This document shows positions 26,624 through 35,533 of a stretch of 64,000 bases of DNA, piece after piece; position 1 is the stretch's first letter, and each line of letters starts with the position of its first letter. The translations under genes and the position numbers were made by a program. Under the pieces are notes generated by a model that saw nothing but the letters and a program-made list of their open reading frames with translations, was not told the DNA's origin and searched no databases. Origin of the DNA: JAGMES01 sp023128035 (lineage in GTDB: Bacteria > Bacillota > Halanaerobiia > DY22613); NCBI GenBank assembly GCA_030627905.1, contig DAOVRZ010000017.1:1-64000 (forward strand). The letters are read 5' to 3'.

Positions 26624-27151
26624 TTAATTCAATCCAATCTCAATAGCTTTTTTATTCAACTCCAGAATCTTCTCTCTTCCTGCTGGCACTATCTCAGCTA
26701 AAGCATTGAAAACATCCTCTTTTGAAATATCTGTTAACTTTTGAAGCAATACACCCATAACTACCATATTAGCGCTCTTAACATTACCCAATTCCATAGC
26801 AAGATCATTTGCTGGAACCTGAATTACTTCACAATTTGGCAGTTCAGGAACGTCCTTGATTATAGAAGAGTTAACAATAATGAGTCCACCATCTTTAACA
26901 TCTGAAACAAATTTATCTAATGATGGTTGATTCATCGCAACCAAAATATCTGGACGATTTACGAGTGGGGAAGCAATCTCCTCATCTGAAATAATAACAG
27001 AACAATTTGCTGTTCCTCCACGCATCTCAGGGCCATATGAAGGAATCCATGTAACTTGCTTATCAATAAGCATTCCAGCATAGGCTAAAACTTTTCCCAT
27101 AAACAATAATCCCTGACCTCCAAAGCCAGCAAAGAGCATTCTAGTCTCCAT
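26624..27151 (-). CDS. korC: 2-oxoacid:ferredoxin oxidoreductase, gamma subunit
   Basis: Gamma subunit of a four-subunit 2-oxoacid:ferredoxin oxidoreductase that decarboxylates a 2-oxoacid to its acyl-CoA and reduces ferredoxin. The 175-residue product has the family start FAGFGGQGLLFMGKVLAYA and the EMRGGTANCSVIISDE motif at about 43-58. Gene order delta-alpha-beta-gamma is complete here. The substrate (2-oxoglutarate or branched-chain 2-oxoacids) cannot be fixed from this subunit; kor or vor naming would both be defensible. Confidence 0.88.
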   Translation of the reverse strand: METRMLFAGFGGQGLLFMGKVLAYAGMLIDKQVTWIPSYGPEMRGGTANCSVIISDEEIASPLVNRPDILVAMNQPSLDKFVSDVKDGGLIIVNSSIIKDVPELPNCEVIQVPANDLAMELGNVKSANMVVMGVLLQKLTDISKEDVFNALAEIVPAGREKILELNKKAIEIGLN

Positions 27152-27171
27152 CTTAAGACCCCCTTCCTATT

Positions 27172-27909
27172 TTAATCCCAGGTTTTCAATTCGCCTAAAG
27201 AATAATATGGTACCATATTTTCCTGAAGCCAATTAATCGAATCCCGTGGAGACAGACCCCAGTTAGTTGGGCAAGTAGATAATAAACTTACAAAACTAAA
27301 TCCTTTACCCGCTAATTGAGTCTCAAAAGCTTTTTTAATATATTTCTTCGCTTGAATAATATTTTTCGGAGAATCTACTACCCCAGAAGCAATATATGCT
27401 GAACCATCTACTTGTGCCAAAATCTTTGGCATATCCAATGGGAAACCAGCCTTTTCAATAGAACGGCCTTTTGGCGAAGTACTGGTTTTTTGATTTGGTA
27501 AAGTTGTTGGAGCCATCTGCCCACCAGTCATACCATATATCGCATTATTAACAAAGAAAACTGTAATTAACTCACCACGAGCAGCAGAATGCAAAGCTTC
27601 TGCACTACCTATAGAAGCAAGATCTCCATCACCCTGATAAGTGAAAACAACCCGATTAGGCAAAGAACGCTTAATTCCAGTTGCAACTGCACTGGCTCTT
27701 CCGTGAGCCGCCCCTGCCATATCACAATTAAAATAACGTTCACAAAACCCTGCACAACCAACAGGGGTAACCCCTATAGTTTTTCCTAAAAGATCCATCT
27801 CTTCCATTACTTCTGCAATCAACCTATGAATGATTCCATGAGTACAGCCAGGACAATAATGGGTCCGGGCATCGGTCAAGCCTTTGGTCTTTGCAAAAAC
27901 TTTCTTCAT
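27172..27909 (-). CDS. korB: 2-oxoacid:ferredoxin oxidoreductase, beta subunit (TPP-binding)
   Basis: The catalytic TPP subunit, 245 residues. HYCPGCTHG near 17-25 holds conserved cysteines, PVGCAGFCERYFNCD follows at about 49-63, and TYQGDGDLASIG around 89-100 is the TPP/Mg motif. There is no internal ferredoxin domain, because electrons leave through the separate small delta subunit. It is flanked by alpha and gamma genes with short gaps, as in one transcript. Confidence 0.9.
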   Translation of the reverse strand: MKKVFAKTKGLTDARTHYCPGCTHGIIHRLIAEVMEEMDLLGKTIGVTPVGCAGFCERYFNCDMAGAAHGRASAVATGIKRSLPNRVVFTYQGDGDLASIGSAEALHSAARGELITVFFVNNAIYGMTGGQMAPTTLPNQKTSTSPKGRSIEKAGFPLDMPKILAQVDGSAYIASGVVDSPKNIIQAKKYIKKAFETQLAGKGFSFVSLLSTCPTNWGLSPRDSINWLQENMVPYYSLGELKTWD

Positions 27910-27927
27910 CCTCTGTTCCCTCCCCGT

Positions 27928-28989
27928 TTACTTCTGCTCTAAACCAAATTTTAGTTTAACCTGTTCCAACAGTTCCTCAGGTGTTGGTACCATACCACCC
28001 TGACGACCATAGAATTCCACTGGAACTCTACCATTTATTGTTAATCGAACATCTTCCACCATCTGCCCTAAACTTAACTCAACAGTAAGATACCCTTTAA
28101 CATCTTTATTAAAAGCATCAACCGGGAAAGGCCAGAGAGTAATCGGACGAATTAAACCCAATTTAATTCCTTCTTTACGAGCCATCTGTACAGTAGTCTT
28201 AGCAACACGACCACACAGTCCAAAACCAACCAGCAAATATTCAGCGTCTTCAGTCATATAATCTTCCCAGCGTTGTTCTTTCTCTTCAATTACTTTATAT
28301 TTAGCATCTAAGTGTTGTATGAAATTTTCAAATTTTTCTGGATCTAGATAGTAACTGGTCACAATATTGCGTTGTCCATCCCTAACTTCTGAGCCAGTAA
28401 CAGCCCAATCTTTGGCAGGTAATTCTCTCTTTTCGCGAGCATTGAACTCAACAATCTCCATCATCTGACCCAAAACTCCATCAGTCAAAACTATAACAGG
28501 ATTCCGATAAAGATCAGCCAAATCAAAAGCAGCCTGTGTTATATTTACCGCTTCTTGAACAGTGGAAGGAGCAAGAACAATAGTCTTATAATCACCATGT
28601 CCGCCACCTTTAACAGCCTGGAAATAATCTCCTTGAGCAGGTTGCAAGCCACCTAAACCAGGACCACTACGTTGAACATTAATTATAACACATGGCAGTT
28701 CATTAGCAGAAATATATGAAATACCTTCCTGTTTTAAACTCATCCCTGGACTAGAAGTAGCTGTCATAGTTCTTACACCTGCAGCAGCAGCACCATAAAC
28801 CATATTAATTGCACTGACTTCACTCTCAGCCTGAACAAACTCTCCACCAGCTTCTGGTAATCTCCAGGAAAGATATTCAATCACTTCACTGGCTGGAGTA
28901 ATCGGATACCCAAAATACGTTTGACAACCAGCCTGCACAGCAGCTTCAGCAATGGCCTCATTGCCTTTCATCAATCGCTTTTTGCCCAT
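27928..28989 (-). CDS. korA: 2-oxoacid:ferredoxin oxidoreductase, alpha subunit (KorA/VorB type)
   Basis: The 353-residue alpha subunit opens KRLMKGNEAIAEAAVQAGC and has YFGYPITPASEV at 25-36, the substrate-pocket loop shared by pyruvate, oxoglutarate and branched-chain enzymes. MTATSSPGMSLKQEG (about 75-89) is the pattern of the KorA/VorB group. A transketolase-C-like half follows. It is 16 bases behind the ferredoxin subunit gene. Confidence 0.88.
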   Translation of the reverse strand: MGKKRLMKGNEAIAEAAVQAGCQTYFGYPITPASEVIEYLSWRLPEAGGEFVQAESEVSAINMVYGAAAAGVRTMTATSSPGMSLKQEGISYISANELPCVIINVQRSGPGLGGLQPAQGDYFQAVKGGGHGDYKTIVLAPSTVQEAVNITQAAFDLADLYRNPVIVLTDGVLGQMMEIVEFNAREKRELPAKDWAVTGSEVRDGQRNIVTSYYLDPEKFENFIQHLDAKYKVIEEKEQRWEDYMTEDAEYLLVGFGLCGRVAKTTVQMARKEGIKLGLIRPITLWPFPVDAFNKDVKGYLTVELSLGQMVEDVRLTINGRVPVEFYGRQGGMVPTPEELLEQVKLKFGLEQK

Positions 28990-29004
28990 TACATGTTTCC
29001 TCCT

Positions 29005-29217
29005 TTACTTATATACCTCAATGGCGACATCAGGACAGATCAAAGCACACATCTTACAACCAATACACTTACTCTCATCCAGAAGAATCGCTGGATAATA
29101 GCCCTGACTATTTGTATTCTCATCTACACCTATTGCATTTTTCGGGCACTCATCTAAACATAACATACATCCTTTACATACTTCACGATTCACTTGAATC
29201 TTAGCCACATCGGTCAC
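29005..29217 (-). CDS. korD: 2-oxoacid:ferredoxin oxidoreductase, delta subunit (2[4Fe-4S] ferredoxin)
   Basis: A 70-residue ferredoxin-like subunit with two complete 4Fe-4S motifs, CKGCMLCLDECP (19-30) and CIGCKMCALICP (51-62). It carries electrons from the TPP site to soluble ferredoxin. It is the first gene of the operon, with a GGGAGGTGACC ribosome-binding region and a strong promoter 21 bases upstream. Confidence 0.9.
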   Translation of the reverse strand: MTDVAKIQVNREVCKGCMLCLDECPKNAIGVDENTNSQGYYPAILLDESKCIGCKMCALICPDVAIEVYK

Positions 29218-29237
29218 CTCCCTGATTTAAATAACTA

Positions 29238-29266
29238 ATTATAACTATCAGAATCTTTTGAATCAA
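29238..29266 (-). promoter_or_regulatory. Sigma-A-type promoter of korDABC
   Basis: Minus-strand TTGATT, 17 bases, TATAAT, a near-consensus promoter placed 21 bases before the first gene. Confidence 0.8.
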
Positions 29267-29374
29267 CTCATTTTACAAACAACCTAATATACATTCCACA
29301 ATTAGATGCAAAATACCTTCCTATTTTCTGATATTGTGACAAAATATGAAGATGAAATTTTCCTATAAAATTTG

Positions 29375-29390
29375 TGCAAACGTTTTCGCA
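29375..29390 (+). promoter_or_regulatory. Catabolite/LacI-family operator-like site before glgP
   Basis: TGCAAACGTTTTCGCA has the central CG and flanking arms of CcpA (cre) and LacI-family operators (TGnAAnCGnTnnCA pattern, one base off). It lies directly upstream of the promoter-like block of the glucan phosphorylase gene, which suggests sugar-responsive control. Confidence 0.5.
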
Positions 29391-29395
29391 ATTTT

Positions 29396-29425
29396 GCAGG
29401 AAACTATTCCTTCAATGTAGAATAG
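29396..29425 (+). promoter_or_regulatory. Sigma-H-like promoter of glgP
   Basis: GCAGGAAAC, 12 bases, GTAGAATAG fits the sigma-H pattern RnAGGAwWW-N11/12-RnnGAATww closely. It stands 40 bases before the start codon. Confidence 0.55.
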
Positions 29426-29464
29426 TTTCTGAAAACCAAGAATACATCACAAGGAGGCATTATA

Positions 29465-31075
29465 ATGAAAAATAGTAACAAAATTCCGCACGTCGCTTAT
29501 TTCTGTATGGAATATGGTTTACATGAAGAATTTCACTTATATTCTGGAGGTTTAGGGATCCTTGCTGGAGATCATATGAAAGCATCTCATGATTTAAATC
29601 TTCCTCTTGTTGGGGTTGGTTTACTTTGGAGACAGGGATATACACGTCAAATGATCGGAGAAGATGGTCAGCCTTATGATTCATATCCAATTTATGATTA
29701 TGACTTTTTAAAAGATACCGGAGTTACTGTAAAAGTTAAAATTCGCAATGAAGAAGTCGCAGCAAAAGTTTGGAAAGTTGATAAGTATAAAAATGCTCCT
29801 TTATACTTATTAGATACCTTCATCCCCGAAAATAAACATATGTGGATTACTGGTCAACTCTACGGTGGGGTTGGTGAAGTGCGGATTGCTCAGGAGATGA
29901 TTCTTGGAATCGGTGGTGTCCGGGCTCTCCGTAAATTGGGCATTGATGTAGATGTTTACCACTTTAACGAAGGTCATGCCGCTTTAGCAGGTATCGAGCT
30001 AATTCATGAAAAAATGGAAAAAGATTTTACCTTTAAAGAAGCCTGGGCTAAAACCCGTGAAGAAATTGTCTTTACCACCCATACGCCAATTCTAGCAGGA
30101 AACGAATCCCATTCCTTAGAAGCTTTAATGTACATGGGTGCTAACAATGGGTTAACCATAGAGCAGATGGTTCAATTAGGGGATGCGCCTTTTGGTATGA
30201 CTATCGCTGGGTTACGTCTTTCTAGAATCGCCAATGGTGTAGCTCAACTTCATGGTAAAACTTCCAAAAACATGTGGAAAGATGTAAAAGGATCTTCAAC
30301 GATTATTGCCATCACCAATGGTGTTCATCGAAATACCTGGGTAGATCCACGGATTCAAGCAAACCTGGATAATGATGAGACACTTTGGAATGCCCACATG
30401 GAGATTAAAAAAGAATGTATTGAATTTATTAAAGAACGGACTAATATACAGTTAGATGCAGATAAACTCCTCATAGGCTTTGCCCGTCGTGCAGCACCAT
30501 ACAAGCGGAGTGATCTTATCTTTAAAGACCTTGACATTATCGAACCATACTTAAAGGATGGAAAAATTCAGATCGTCTTCTCCGGTAAGGCTCATCCACT
30601 TGATATAGCTGGCAAAGGAATCGTCGCCAATCTAGTTAAAATGATGAAAAAATATCCAAATAGTGTTGTCTTTTTAGAAAACTATGACATCTCTATCGGT
30701 CGGATGCTAACCCGGGGAACTGATGTCTGGTTAAATAACCCACGTCGTCCTTTAGAAGCATCCGGCACATCTGGGATGAAAGCTGCTATGAATGGTATCC
30801 TAAACCTCTCCACTTTAGATGGTTGGTGGCCAGAAGCATGTGAACATGGTGTGAACGGCTGGCAATTAGGTGACTGTTATGAAGGCCCAAATGCGGATGA
30901 ACATGACCTGAAGTCTCTGTATAAAGTTCTCCTAGAAGAAGTTGTCCCTACATATTATAAAAACCGGGATAAATGGATTCAAATGATGCGGGCCAGCGTC
31001 AATTCAACCTATGAAAAATTCTCTGCAGCTAGAATGCTTAACGAATACTATAATCTGATGTATAGTAAAAAGTAA
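29465..31075 (+). CDS. glgP: Alpha-glucan phosphorylase, short (GT35) type
   Basis: Releases glucose-1-phosphate from alpha-1,4-glucans. The 536-residue product is of the short phosphorylase group, well below the 800 or so residues of the classical enzyme. It opens HVAYFCMEYGLHEEFHLYSG, has HFNEGHAAL around 166-174 and the PLP lysine K439 in EASGTSGMKAAMNG (431-444). The AAGGAGG ribosome-binding site is 8 bases before ATG. It is the only gene on this strand between 13.6 and 48 kb. No glycogen-synthesis genes adjoin it. Confidence 0.92.
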   Translation: MKNSNKIPHVAYFCMEYGLHEEFHLYSGGLGILAGDHMKASHDLNLPLVGVGLLWRQGYTRQMIGEDGQPYDSYPIYDYDFLKDTGVTVKVKIRNEEVAAKVWKVDKYKNAPLYLLDTFIPENKHMWITGQLYGGVGEVRIAQEMILGIGGVRALRKLGIDVDVYHFNEGHAALAGIELIHEKMEKDFTFKEAWAKTREEIVFTTHTPILAGNESHSLEALMYMGANNGLTIEQMVQLGDAPFGMTIAGLRLSRIANGVAQLHGKTSKNMWKDVKGSSTIIAITNGVHRNTWVDPRIQANLDNDETLWNAHMEIKKECIEFIKERTNIQLDADKLLIGFARRAAPYKRSDLIFKDLDIIEPYLKDGKIQIVFSGKAHPLDIAGKGIVANLVKMMKKYPNSVVFLENYDISIGRMLTRGTDVWLNNPRRPLEASGTSGMKAAMNGILNLSTLDGWWPEACEHGVNGWQLGDCYEGPNADEHDLKSLYKVLLEEVVPTYYKNRDKWIQMMRASVNSTYEKFSAARMLNEYYNLMYSKK

Positions 31076-31094
31076 ATCGTCTTAATTTTTGGTA

Positions 31095-31141
31095 AGAGCA
31101 GCTCCACAAGCCTAAATGGAACTGCTCTTTTCATATTAACA
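31095..31141 (+). terminator. Terminator after glgP
   Basis: AGAGCAG-C-TCCA pairs with TGGA-A-CTGCTCT around an 11-base loop, followed by TTTT, 20 bases after the glgP stop. Confidence 0.75.
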
Positions 31142-31147
31142 AGAAAG

Positions 31148-32089
31148 TTAGGGTGAAATAATTTTATTCACATTAGCTCTATTTTCAAAGAACCAAAAAA
31201 GCGCACTTTGATATTTTTTTGCGACATTTTTCTTCGCAATAGAATAACAAAATTCAATATTAAGCAATAATGCAATCATTGTAACACTCCAAATCGCATC
31301 CAGTTCAATTTGGGTTAGAGTGATAATACGAGTATATCCTTTCATTAGGAAACCTAGATAACTTAGCCATTCATATAATTTTTCATTATTAAAATCTTCT
31401 TCAAGCAATAAATTAATAAAACTATAGCAAAGGTCATATAACCTAATACCATAAGCCGCTAGATCAAAATCTAAAATCCCTGATACTCTTTCACCTTCAA
31501 ATAATATATTATATAAATGCAAATCTCTGTGGATTAACTGATGTGGCATTATATTATATTTGGATTGTATGTTTTCTTGTATATCTTTAACAATATTATT
31601 AAGACGTCTAATCTCTGTGCTGCTTGAATGCATTTTAATCCTTGGATAAAGCCAGTATAAAAGATGATCAATCAAGTGGAACTTAGGAAAACTTTTCTCA
31701 TAATTACATCTTCTAAGTCCGTTATGAAGTTTTCCAATGGTAATTCCTAAAGAATAAATCCGTTTTTCAACTTTACATGATGAATTATCATAGATAAATT
31801 CTCCAGGCAAATAAGGATACAAACAAAAAAAATTATCATCTCGTTTTATATAATATTCATTTTGTAAAGTCAATATCGGAACAGGAACGGGAAGACCATA
31901 CCTATCAAGTTTTGAAACTAATTTACATTCTGATATAATCTTTTTTACATCCTCTTTCTGTTTCAGAACATATTTATCTCCAGTATCTAATTGAATCAGA
32001 TGTGACTTTTCAGCATATGAGCATAATTTATTTATCAATATAATTTTTTTTATTCCCCAATGTTTTAATAACATCGATGAGTTTATCAT
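31148..32089 (-). CDS. CotS/aminoglycoside-phosphotransferase-like kinase
   Basis: The 313-residue product has the APH/choline-kinase fold. The catalytic loop HRDLHLYNILFEG is at about 185-197, and the metal-binding GILDFDLAAYGIRLYDLCYSF follows at about 201-221. The family includes the Bacillus spore-coat proteins CotI/CotS, and its place beside a spore-glycan operon fits that. A terminator separates it from the glycosyltransferase operon upstream, and I see no clear promoter, so it may be expressed by readthrough. The substrate is unknown. Confidence 0.75.
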   Translation of the reverse strand: MINSSMLLKHWGIKKIILINKLCSYAEKSHLIQLDTGDKYVLKQKEDVKKIISECKLVSKLDRYGLPVPVPILTLQNEYYIKRDDNFFCLYPYLPGEFIYDNSSCKVEKRIYSLGITIGKLHNGLRRCNYEKSFPKFHLIDHLLYWLYPRIKMHSSSTEIRRLNNIVKDIQENIQSKYNIMPHQLIHRDLHLYNILFEGERVSGILDFDLAAYGIRLYDLCYSFINLLLEEDFNNEKLYEWLSYLGFLMKGYTRIITLTQIELDAIWSVTMIALLLNIEFCYSIAKKNVAKKYQSALFWFFENRANVNKIISP

Positions 32090-32112
32090 AAAATCACCCC
32101 TAAAAGAAATAT

Positions 32113-32150
32113 AAAAAAGCTGTTAGTTAGAAAAATTTAACAGCTTTTTT
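32113..32150 (-). terminator. Terminator of the glycosyltransferase operon
   Basis: AAAAAAGCTGTTA and TAACAGCTTTTTT form a stem flanked by T-runs on both strands, right behind the last gene of the ten-gene operon. Confidence 0.85.
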
Positions 32151-32151
32151 A

Positions 32152-33255
32152 CTACCCCTCTCTGCCATTTTCTTCTAATAATATATTATCTAAAATCCTT
32201 TCATACTCATCTATTACAGAATTTAAACTATGCCGCTTATTAACTTTATCGAAAGCATTTTCTACAATTTCCTTTCTCTTACTTTGATTTTTCTCATCAA
32301 TAAGTTCTTCTATAGTCATAACCCCATCTTTAATTTTTCCAAGAGAATATAATTTACCTATAACGTTATCTTCGATCAAATCCCTAACTCCTCCTACGTC
32401 AGTAGAAACAACAGGACACTTGCATGCCATAGCTTCCAAAAAAATCATTGGAAGTGATTCATTACACGAAGTAGAAACTAAACATCCGCCAGAACTCGAT
32501 GCTAAAGAATAAAATTGTGGCATTTTTTCATAAGATATACTCTTAAAAAAGGTGAAATTCTCAGTCATATCATTAACTTTTATAAATTTTTGCATAGAGT
32601 GCTTTAAATCTTTATGATAATGCTCATCACCAATGATAAAAAAATGTATGTTTTTTCTTTTATGAAGAAGATTTTTGCCTATTTTTAAAAATTCCATTGG
32701 ATTTTTTTCCTTTTCCAATCTCCCAATCCACAGTAATATTTTTTTCCTGATAAACCGCTGATAACTTTTTCTCAATTCCTTAGTAGATATTTTTCTAAAC
32801 AAACTTGTATCAATTGGATTAGGTAATACAAAAATTTTTTTGTCTTCTTGACTAAATTTTTCAACCAACCTCTTATTAAAGTATGACGGAACTATAATTG
32901 CTGAAATTCGATGGTGATTAAGTTGGCTATAGAAATTATCTATTTCTGATAAAGAAGAAACGTGAGTTTCAAAAATTATTTTACCTGCAACTTTAAAGCG
33001 ATCTATTATCGAAAAAAAATCTGGATAATCAATGATAGTAATAAAATCAAATTTCTTTTCCAATAGAGCACCTACATCTTCCATACCAACAGTGATATAG
33101 GAGTAATTTTCAAAGTATTCGGCTCCTAAACCGTAAAATTTTGAAAAAAGCACTTCACTCTCAATACCTAGTTTTTTCATAACCTTTATTTTATTCAATA
33201 TCGAAGTCTCAACTCCGCCTAATCCACAATAGGGATATACATATAAATGTTTCAT
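32152..33255 (-). CDS. GT4 family glycosyltransferase
   Basis: A 367-residue GT-B glycosyltransferase, the last gene of the operon. It starts KHLYVYPYCGLGGVETS, with the acceptor-side glycine loop. KKILLWIGRLEKEKNPMEFLKI opens the donor domain at about 170-190. The EX7E donor motif appears around 268-276 (ESLPMIFLE), followed by AMACKCPVVSTDVGG. It should transfer a nucleotide-activated sugar onto a growing glycan at the cytoplasmic membrane face. Sugar and linkage cannot be read from sequence. It is 10 bases after the preceding GT2 gene. Confidence 0.85.
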   Translation of the reverse strand: MKHLYVYPYCGLGGVETSILNKIKVMKKLGIESEVLFSKFYGLGAEYFENYSYITVGMEDVGALLEKKFDFITIIDYPDFFSIIDRFKVAGKIIFETHVSSLSEIDNFYSQLNHHRISAIIVPSYFNKRLVEKFSQEDKKIFVLPNPIDTSLFRKISTKELRKSYQRFIRKKILLWIGRLEKEKNPMEFLKIGKNLLHKRKNIHFFIIGDEHYHKDLKHSMQKFIKVNDMTENFTFFKSISYEKMPQFYSLASSSGGCLVSTSCNESLPMIFLEAMACKCPVVSTDVGGVRDLIEDNVIGKLYSLGKIKDGVMTIEELIDEKNQSKRKEIVENAFDKVNKRHSLNSVIDEYERILDNILLEENGREG

Positions 33256-33265
33256 CTTCTCACTC

Positions 33266-34429
33266 CTATAAACCCCTAACTAATTCTCGAAAGATTCGAA
33301 TAAAAATCTTAAATTGTTGCCGTACAGGATTTAATATATTCATCTCTTTTCTGATATCCATTAATTGATCATTACTCGTTTTCTTATTTTGTACAAATAA
33401 CTCAGCTCTCTTTCTAACTAACATATCAAATTTTTCTATAACAAATTTAAACTTTCCACCTCTTTTTTTAAGCATCTGATATTCTTTAAAACCTTGCGAT
33501 AAAGTCAACCAATCAAAAGAATTTTCAAGGTTTAATACTGTTAACAAGACAATAATTTCTTGATGTTTTTGAAAAAATATTTTATTGCTCTGTAACGTTT
33601 TTTCACGATGTTCACTCAAAATAACATGTTCCTGATGAATACTTTCAATCTCAGATTCATAGCGAAATTTAATTCCACTTTTGTAAAGTCGATATCCCAG
33701 TTCCCAATCTTCTTCTCTAGGTAACTCTTCATCAAACCCTCCAACATTCAGTAGATTTTCCTTTCGAATAGATGCATTTCCAGTTCCGAAAAAAAGCCAT
33801 GGAAATGCAAATCCTTTCAAATTCGGGCCATATTCATCCACAACCTCTCCAAGGAATCCTTTACTCCATGACGGAATATAACTATAACGTTTTATATCTT
33901 TCAAATCTTTCATTGATAAGATTTTCGTACCATCATTATATTTAAAATTTATCATTTTCAACTTTTTCTGAAAAAGTGGGGTTTTATTTCTCGCTTCTTC
34001 AAATTCATATTTCTGTGACTTAGTAAACTTAGAAAAATAAATTGCAAAAACTTTTCTCCAACTAAATAAACCACATAAACCAATATTCTTATCAATATTA
34101 TGATGTTTCATATGCCCACTTATAAAGTTTGTAGGAACAATAAAATCACTGTCTGAAAAGATGATCACCTGCCCACGAGAGTTTTTAATCCCAATATTTC
34201 GGGCAGCTCCCGCTCCCTTATTTGATTCATTTCTCAGTATTTTCAGAGAATAGTTAACCTGGAGAGACATAAGCATCTCAAATGAATCATCTGTAGACCC
34301 ATCATCTATAACGATAACTTCAAATTTATCTTTAGAAAAATCTTGTTGATTAAAAGATAGCAAACTTAACCTTAGTAAATCTTTTCTATTAAAAGTTGGG
34401 ATAATCACACTAGCTATAATCTGACTCAT
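33266..34429 (-). CDS. GT2 family glycosyltransferase with C-terminal extension
   Basis: The 387-residue product starts IASVIIPTFNRKDLLRLSLLS, the GT-A fold opening. DDGSTDDS (about 42-49) and FSDSDF (the DXD-like metal site, around 91-96) follow, and ELPREEDWELGYRLYKSG near 238-255 is the family ED motif. About 110 residues of basic helical sequence follow the catalytic domain. It fits inverting transfer to a lipid or protein-linked glycan. It is 10 bases from its downstream neighbour and 19 from the beta-propeller gene upstream. Confidence 0.85.
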   Translation of the reverse strand: MSQIIASVIIPTFNRKDLLRLSLLSFNQQDFSKDKFEVIVIDDGSTDDSFEMLMSLQVNYSLKILRNESNKGAGAARNIGIKNSRGQVIIFSDSDFIVPTNFISGHMKHHNIDKNIGLCGLFSWRKVFAIYFSKFTKSQKYEFEEARNKTPLFQKKLKMINFKYNDGTKILSMKDLKDIKRYSYIPSWSKGFLGEVVDEYGPNLKGFAFPWLFFGTGNASIRKENLLNVGGFDEELPREEDWELGYRLYKSGIKFRYESEIESIHQEHVILSEHREKTLQSNKIFFQKHQEIIVLLTVLNLENSFDWLTLSQGFKEYQMLKKRGGKFKFVIEKFDMLVRKRAELFVQNKKTSNDQLMDIRKEMNILNPVRQQFKIFIRIFRELVRGL

Positions 34430-34448
34430 CTCCTCCCTCCTTACTTTC

Positions 34449-35501
34449 TTAGGTACTCTGTAAGCCTATCACAGAACCACCAAAATCGTAATCATTCACC
34501 GTATAGTTCTGGGCTTTTAATTTATTCGCTCCTTCTGCTGATAATTCAGAGGCTAAATAATGTATTTGAAAAATACCATTATCATGTATAGCAGAGATCA
34601 TCATATGAAGTTTATAATTTTCATCAATTAATGCACCAGCCCTGTATATTTTTTTTGCTCCAACCATACCTAGATCTAATACTCGATGAGGTAATGACCA
34701 TTCCTCAGATAATCCTGTCTTTGAATACATAAACCACAGACCATCATTATATCTAGGAAACCAACACCAATAATACCCGTCAAAATACCGTACAATGGGA
34801 TGGAATGCAGATTGTCTTTCTCCATAATCTTTGGGATCATAAATGATAGATCTTTTTGCCCATTTTTTACCATTACTACTTTCTGCTCGACATAACCGAA
34901 TAGGTTCAGACCAATCTGATTTTAAATTATCGTAAAACATTTCAAATTTTCTTGTATGTCTATTCCACAAAACAGAAGGCGCCCGAAGAAAGTCATATTC
35001 CCATTTATTTCCGTCATCTCTTGATCGCATTATTGGATTCCCTTTTATATCATCCCGCCAGTCTATTCCGTTATTTGATAAACCCAGAGCTATTTGACAA
35101 CCTGATGAACTACCCGAAGGTTGATACCAGGTCCACCATTTAGGATTCAATTCAGGAACATATAACAAACAAAAATCTGCCAAATGTTTATTTTTCCATG
35201 AGATATTTTTGTTTCTATAAATAACTGGATTATCCCATAAGTCATCAGACCAATTTATCAAATCAGTTTTTAAACTATGAACTAAACACATATTTTCATA
35301 TTTATAAGGATTTTCTGGAGTATAAACCATTAAGATTTCATCTTGTCTATTAGGAAAAGGAATTAAATCTGGATGAACTCTACCTTTCCCCCCATATCCA
35401 TCAAGATGAAGATCTTTTTTAATAACAGTAAATTTTTTTCCAAACGCAAAGTCATTTATAAATAAACTATCTCCAACTGACTCATTTAAATGTTTTTTCA
35501 T
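34449..35501 (-). CDS. Five-bladed beta-propeller protein, glycoside-hydrolase-like
   Basis: A 350-residue protein rich in Trp, Tyr and Asp, with repeated blade-like stretches (for example GRVHPDLIPFP, HLADFCLLYVPE, FLRAPSVLWNRHTRKFEMFYD, FHPIVRYFDGYYWCWF). This resembles GH43/GH32/GH130-type five-bladed propellers. Asp and Glu residues at blade starts could be catalytic, but I cannot assign a triad. There is no signal peptide, so it is probably cytosolic. In an operon of glycosyltransferases it may trim or phosphorolyse a glycan intermediate or only bind sugar. The assignment is by pattern. Confidence 0.55.
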   Translation of the reverse strand: MKKHLNESVGDSLFINDFAFGKKFTVIKKDLHLDGYGGKGRVHPDLIPFPNRQDEILMVYTPENPYKYENMCLVHSLKTDLINWSDDLWDNPVIYRNKNISWKNKHLADFCLLYVPELNPKWWTWYQPSGSSSGCQIALGLSNNGIDWRDDIKGNPIMRSRDDGNKWEYDFLRAPSVLWNRHTRKFEMFYDNLKSDWSEPIRLCRAESSNGKKWAKRSIIYDPKDYGERQSAFHPIVRYFDGYYWCWFPRYNDGLWFMYSKTGLSEEWSLPHRVLDLGMVGAKKIYRAGALIDENYKLHMMISAIHDNGIFQIHYLASELSAEGANKLKAQNYTVNDYDFGGSVIGLQST

Positions 35502-35533
35502 AGAATGTCAGCTCCCTATAAGCATCTTAGTCA

